Source: Edolisoma coerulescens (taxonomy: Eukaryota; Chordata; Aves; Passeriformes; Campephagidae). Taken from it: a stretch of DNA of 64,000 bases. Made by a program: the position numbers and the translations under genes. This document shows positions 59,651 through 64,000 of the stretch, piece by piece; positions within the stretch are counted from its first letter, which is position 1; each line of letters starts with the position of its first letter. The stretch is from assembly GCA_013397115.1 (NCBI GenBank), contig VWZW01006289.1, positions 788,417 to 852,416 of the forward strand, read 5' to 3'. The notes below the pieces were generated by a model. The model made no database searches. It had not been told where the DNA came from and was given only the letters and a program-made list of their open reading frames with translations.

Positions 59651-62170
59651 AAGAGAAAGTGGCTCAGGACTGCTGTGAGCCTTGTGGGTGGGTGAAGGTA
59701 TTGTTTGCTCATGAGGACAAGTAAAGAAACCTGCAATTAAAAGAGGCATTCCAAAAAGCTGAAAGCATCCCCTGCGCGAGAACAATTTTTGATCTCGAGA
59801 TTGTAATTAAAACCAATATACATAATTGCACAAACTGCCTGGCACTCTGCATGCTTTCCACAGAGTTGGGCACTTGGTTATCCGTGCCTCTGGTTCACAA
59901 TGAAGAGCTGAAACAAAGCCCACACGGTGGCCTACCATTGCAGAGGAATGCAGCAGTGTAGGCCTGGCTCGCACCCTCTCGCTCTTGTTTTCCAGAACTT
60001 CTGGCATAGCCTCCACTTGCTGAGGGTTACAAAGGCGAGTACAGAAAACAAAAGAGTCTGTGGTTGAAACCAGTGGGACTTGCTATGGCAGAAATTTGGA
60101 ATCTATGAGAAGCATGTGGCAATTCTCCATACAGCCCGCAGAGAATTTTTAAAAACTTAAACAAAGAATTTTATCCACCCACCAATTTTCAAAGAAAATT
60201 GTTCCTTTGTGTTACTAGAACATATAGGTTTGTTTTTATCTCGAATATCTCACAAAAGATCCTCCTACAGCAAAGCGAGCTGGAGCATCATTTGTAACAA
60301 AGAATTTCATGTACTTAAGGAGGAGAAATTAAATCACCTGATGACCCACCAGCATTTGTATTCTTTAAAAATTGTGCAACTGACTAGTATTAGATAAAGA
60401 TTGTTTGGTTATTCATCTTTTCTGCTTCAGTTGCATCGAATCTGAATAACTGCTAGGTTGCAAAACTTGGATACATCCCCCCCCGCAAAGTAAGAGTATG
60501 ACAAATAAGTAGTGCTTCCAGCAGACGTCACAACTTCCACTGTCTTTTGTATTTTCCACATTAGTTATGTTTTACTGGAAAATAACCTATTCCCACCAGT
60601 GCAACTCAGTACCTAATATTACAGTTAAATTTCTTTCATAATAGCATAGAGAAACAGGGCCTTAAAAGCAGCAGAAAAAGAAACGTTGGCAAAGTGAGTG
60701 AGGTGAGCACAGTGACTGAACCAGCTGGTTCAAAGAAGTTGCTCAGAGCATGATAAGCAGCACAAAAAAAACCCCTACCTGTAGAATATTTCCTGTTAAA
60801 ACCCATCATGTAGCACCTCCAAAAGAGGGCCTGATAACACTGCTGTGTTTTTCTTGACCAGCATTTAAGTTTCTGAGTGGTATTTTATTATTTAGAAAGT
60901 ATAAACTGCAGAATGAAACAGCTGTAGTAAGTTAATCATACTAAGCCTTATAAGTTAACCTTAAATAAGCTACCTTTAAAAAACGTGGTTTGATTGTGAC
61001 CACAGGGAAACTACCCACAGCATGAGGCTATAAACTCCAATTTCTATGAGCTGCATTTTAGTCCTACAGAATAACAGTGTTCATGTGTGTTAACTTTTCC
61101 TGAGACCAACTAACCCACCTAACCCAACAAATCACTTCACAGTAGTAAACACAGCCCAAAGTACTGTAGAGGAAATTTTCAGATGTTAAAATAAAAAGAG
61201 AATATGAATACTTTCAATTCCCCCCAAAATAATGCACTGATTTGGTGGTTTGAGGACATAACTTCCAAGTTTTCCAATACTGCCTTGTATAGGGCAGGTC
61301 CAGGTAGAAAGCAAATTACAGGAGTATGGCAGAGTGAAGAGTGCACAAGGCAAGCTGGATTTCTGGAAGCTGTGAATCACCTGCAGGATGATGTAATCAA
61401 TAAGCTTGGCATTTTTGTGCATCCTTTAGGTGTAAATTACCACATCTCTGGATTTCTCTATTTTGCCCTGTTAATGTATTCTGAACTGAAGCTTTTAATA
61501 GCACAAGTAACCTCAAAGAGTCACGGTTACAGAATTTGCAGTGAGGGGAATTACACTGGTAGTTTTTAGAAGTTTTTTTTCCAGAAAATTCTGCAATACA
61601 CCACAATGGTATAAAGGACACTTTCTGAGTATGACACACTTATTTGCCAATATTTCTAAAAATACCTGAAATACCTGGGCACAAATAAGCCTGTAGACCA
61701 TCTACCGTTGTGTTGAATTCTTGCATATGTAAAACAAAATTGGAGATCTGGCTCTTCAGAAGCTGACAAAACAGACTCCCAAAACAAACAAACACACAAG
61801 CCAAAAAACATGGGGTAGGGTTGTTCAAGTCTACCTAAACTGCAATTGTTTACAATCACAACAAGTCCACAGCCATTAGTCGCTGTCTGACATTATCTTC
61901 ACTTTGGAACTGATTTTCACCTTTCACCTATGGTGAAAGGCCAGAGGAGCAAATGTGAGCAGGAGCTTCTTCCAGTTGCACCGAGTTTGTTCACAGAGCT
62001 TGTCACATCTCAGGAACTGATTAATTACTCTAAGGTGATGTAAGCACCCCCGTGCCCCGTGGGAGGCAGAAGCATAGGTGGGCAGCTCCCTGCCCTGGGA
62101 GGGTGCAGAGGCCCATGCTGTGACCTGCATATCCAGCAGTGCCCAGGAGGTAGAAGATAAGACCCTCTGT

Positions 62171-62593
62171 TGATGCCTTGAGTGGCTACCTAGAAACAGA
62201 CTAGACAGGAATAAGGGAATAAAGGCAGGTATTTATTTGAAAGGCCTTCAAAGGTACACCCTGGGGAGCCAAAGGCTACATCCAAAATGGACCCCGAGAC
62301 ACAAGTTCTTCACACTTTCATAGGTTTGGTTCATTTGCATATCAGCATAAATTCGCCAATTAAAACTTTAGCTAATGATGTAATTTCTTCTATTTCTCCA
62401 CCTCTCTAGAGGCCCTAGTTTAGACCTTCTGGGCCTAGGACAGCCTGAGTGTCCTTGAATAAGAAGCTCGGAGAAGCTTTGTTATGTCTAACCCGCATAA
62501 GAGAACAGCAGCTCACAGGCTACAAGAAACTTCAGAGTTACACACTAAGCAATACAGGATTTTAAAATACAAAACTTAAAACCTAAGGCATCA
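62171..62593 (-). mobile_element. Solo LTR of an endogenous retrovirus
   Basis: The 423-bp unit has perfect short inverted termini (TGATGCCTT at 62171, AAGGCATCA ending 62593), starts TG and ends CA, and is flanked by a CTGT direct repeat (62167-62170 and 62594-62597) that fits a 4-bp target-site duplication. Read on the - strand it has a plausible U3, an AATAAA signal (62237-62232) about 60 bp before its end, and a short R/U5. No internal retroviral genes are adjacent, so it is a solo LTR left by recombination. Family not named. Confidence 0.75.
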
Positions 62594-64000
62594 CTGTGTC
62601 CTGGGGCAAGGCAATGACTCACACCTCCAGCTTAGCCCAGACAGTGGAAGACGTGGAAGAAGCTCACACCTCAGTGTGGACAAGAGCCACACCACCAGCT
62701 GTATCCATGAGGTGGAAGCACCTCTGCAACCCTTTGGGGAAGCAGAGGACCAGGTCTTGAGCTTCACCTCCAGTTCAAAATGCTGGCATTAAGAGAAGGT
62801 CCCTGTCTCTCATGGGCACTCTGTAGCAGCCATGTGCAGCTCCAGCTCTGCCTGTGGTATGGACGGTGAGAAAGTCATTCTGCCTTAAAAACTGGCACCC
62901 AACTCTTAATTTTAAAAACACAGTAAATACTTCACAAATGTGTCACTTCAGGGATGTTCAACACTACAGATCTTAGTTTTTGTCGGCCCAGCAACACTTA
63001 CTCTGAACAGATTTTAAAATGTTTTCATGTAATGATACAGATTTTAGAAGGTAACAATCAAGATGATTGTGACATCCTCTGAACTCTGAGGATGAACCTA
63101 AAGAAGCCAGGTTTCTCAAAGGACAAATTCCTCATGCCATATCCAAAGTCAGCAGAGAAATCACAGCTGAGCACATATATGGCAGGGATGCTGCTGGGGC
63201 ACAGACTCCCGAGGCTGCGTTTGGCCTCTCTCGCAGTTCAAAGTCTCTCTGCAGGCCCTGGCTCAGGAGCACAGCACTCAAGGATATTGCATCCTGATCA
63301 CTGCCATGAACGGAGGGAATGGGGTTTTTGCCACCATGCTCTGTCCTGCTTGTCAGAACAGCTTTGTCTGGAAGCTGCACAATGGAGAACGTCAGCACAG
63401 ACCTAGGAGCAGAGCCATCAAGTTGCTGTGCAGAACGAGAGGAGGGTGTATAAAAAATACTGCAATACAAGCAATAAAAGATGGGTAGTTTGTTAAAATA
63501 CTAGCAAAATTATCTCAAAACCTTTACACTTTTACAATCAATACAATAAAATTCCCAAGAGTTTTAGGGGTAGTTTGGATTAAACAGCAAAAATAAACTG
63601 TTCAGAGACTTCTTAGTGAAGCGATTTCCTCAGTGAAGAAACTTGATATCCAAAGAAATATTTTTCAGAAGGGAACTCTAACATATGCCTGAACAATTAA
63701 TATGAGATTTGATTAAAATATCTGCCTGCCTGGCAGACAGATTAAAAAAAACCCTATTCCAGAACTCATCATAGGGTTCACAGGAGGCAGTATCTTCTTC
63801 ATCATAGCCTCCAGTGCAGCCCTAAAACCAGAAAAGAAAAATACTTGAAACCAAGCAAATAAAACAACAAATCCAAAGGACTAATGCAGTCTGCACTGAC
63901 TGAACTGGCACAGGGCCTAACAGCAGAGATACTGTTCCATAGAAATACTGGCAGAAAGCTGAGAATAAGATGTTCAGAAGAAAGACACCAGGGAAAAAAA

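Larger units (their letters stand above)
51642..64000 (-). other. MBP golli intron (partial), 12.4 kb
   Basis: The exon at 51641 begins with two bases of a split codon, so at least one golli exon lies upstream. I searched this strand for the golli N-terminal peptide (MGNH-type start) and did not find it here. The region contains the CR1 copy at 58795-59650, the solo LTR at 62171-62593 and one weak exon candidate near 63,750-63,821. Confidence 0.65.

Noticed and set aside
1..64000. tRNA, rRNA, CRISPR array, bacterial operon or novel defence system
   Set aside because: No such structures seen; gene architecture, introns and repeats are those of a vertebrate nuclear genome.

Overview
This is eukaryotic nuclear DNA, almost certainly from a bird. 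Genes are split into short exons with GT-AG introns. The repeats are CR1 LINE fragments, with the (ATTCTRTG)-type tail typical of avian and reptilian CR1, plus one solo LTR. The encoded myelin basic protein is very close to the chicken protein as I know it, but not identical, and the solo LTR looks unlike chicken repeats I recognise. A non-chicken bird is therefore the best guess (inference).

Layout. Positions 1 to about 31,000 hold the 3' half of ZNF236 on the + strand. Seventeen coding exons (3353 to 29188) keep one continuous reading frame across every splice junction and encode about 1,017 residues. They contain 13 C2H2 zinc fingers in two blocks (fingers 1-8 and 9-13), separated by a roughly 415-residue Ser/Thr/Gln-rich stretch. 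The 3' UTR starts at 29189 and has several poly(A) signals. The gene's 5' part lies left of the window. A short convergent intergenic gap follows (about 30,900 to 32,475).

From about 32,475 to the right edge lies MBP, the myelin basic protein gene, on the - strand. The window holds its 3' UTR, the five downstream coding exons, and the bifunctional 'golli exon 5 / classic exon 1' at 51211-51641. That exon carries 87 golli residues in frame with the classic MBP start codon, and reads through its splice donor to the short tail VSSEE-stop. This suggests a third, prematurely terminated golli isoform whose 3' UTR would occupy about 46,930 to 51,195. More upstream golli exons must lie right of the window. 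The tail-to-tail ZNF236/MBP order matches human chromosome 18q23.

Non-genic content includes two large broken CR1 copies (about 20,945-23,040 and 58,795-59,650), smaller CR1 pieces, a roughly 330-bp inverted-repeat element in a ZNF236 intron (2841-3170), a solo LTR in the MBP golli intron (62171-62593), and several AT- or GT-rich microsatellites. I found no tRNA, rRNA, CRISPR or bacterial-type system. The most interesting points are the conserved MBP read-through isoform, the foldback element, a frame-neutral ZNF236 cassette exon, and an N base sitting exactly on a CR1 deletion junction.
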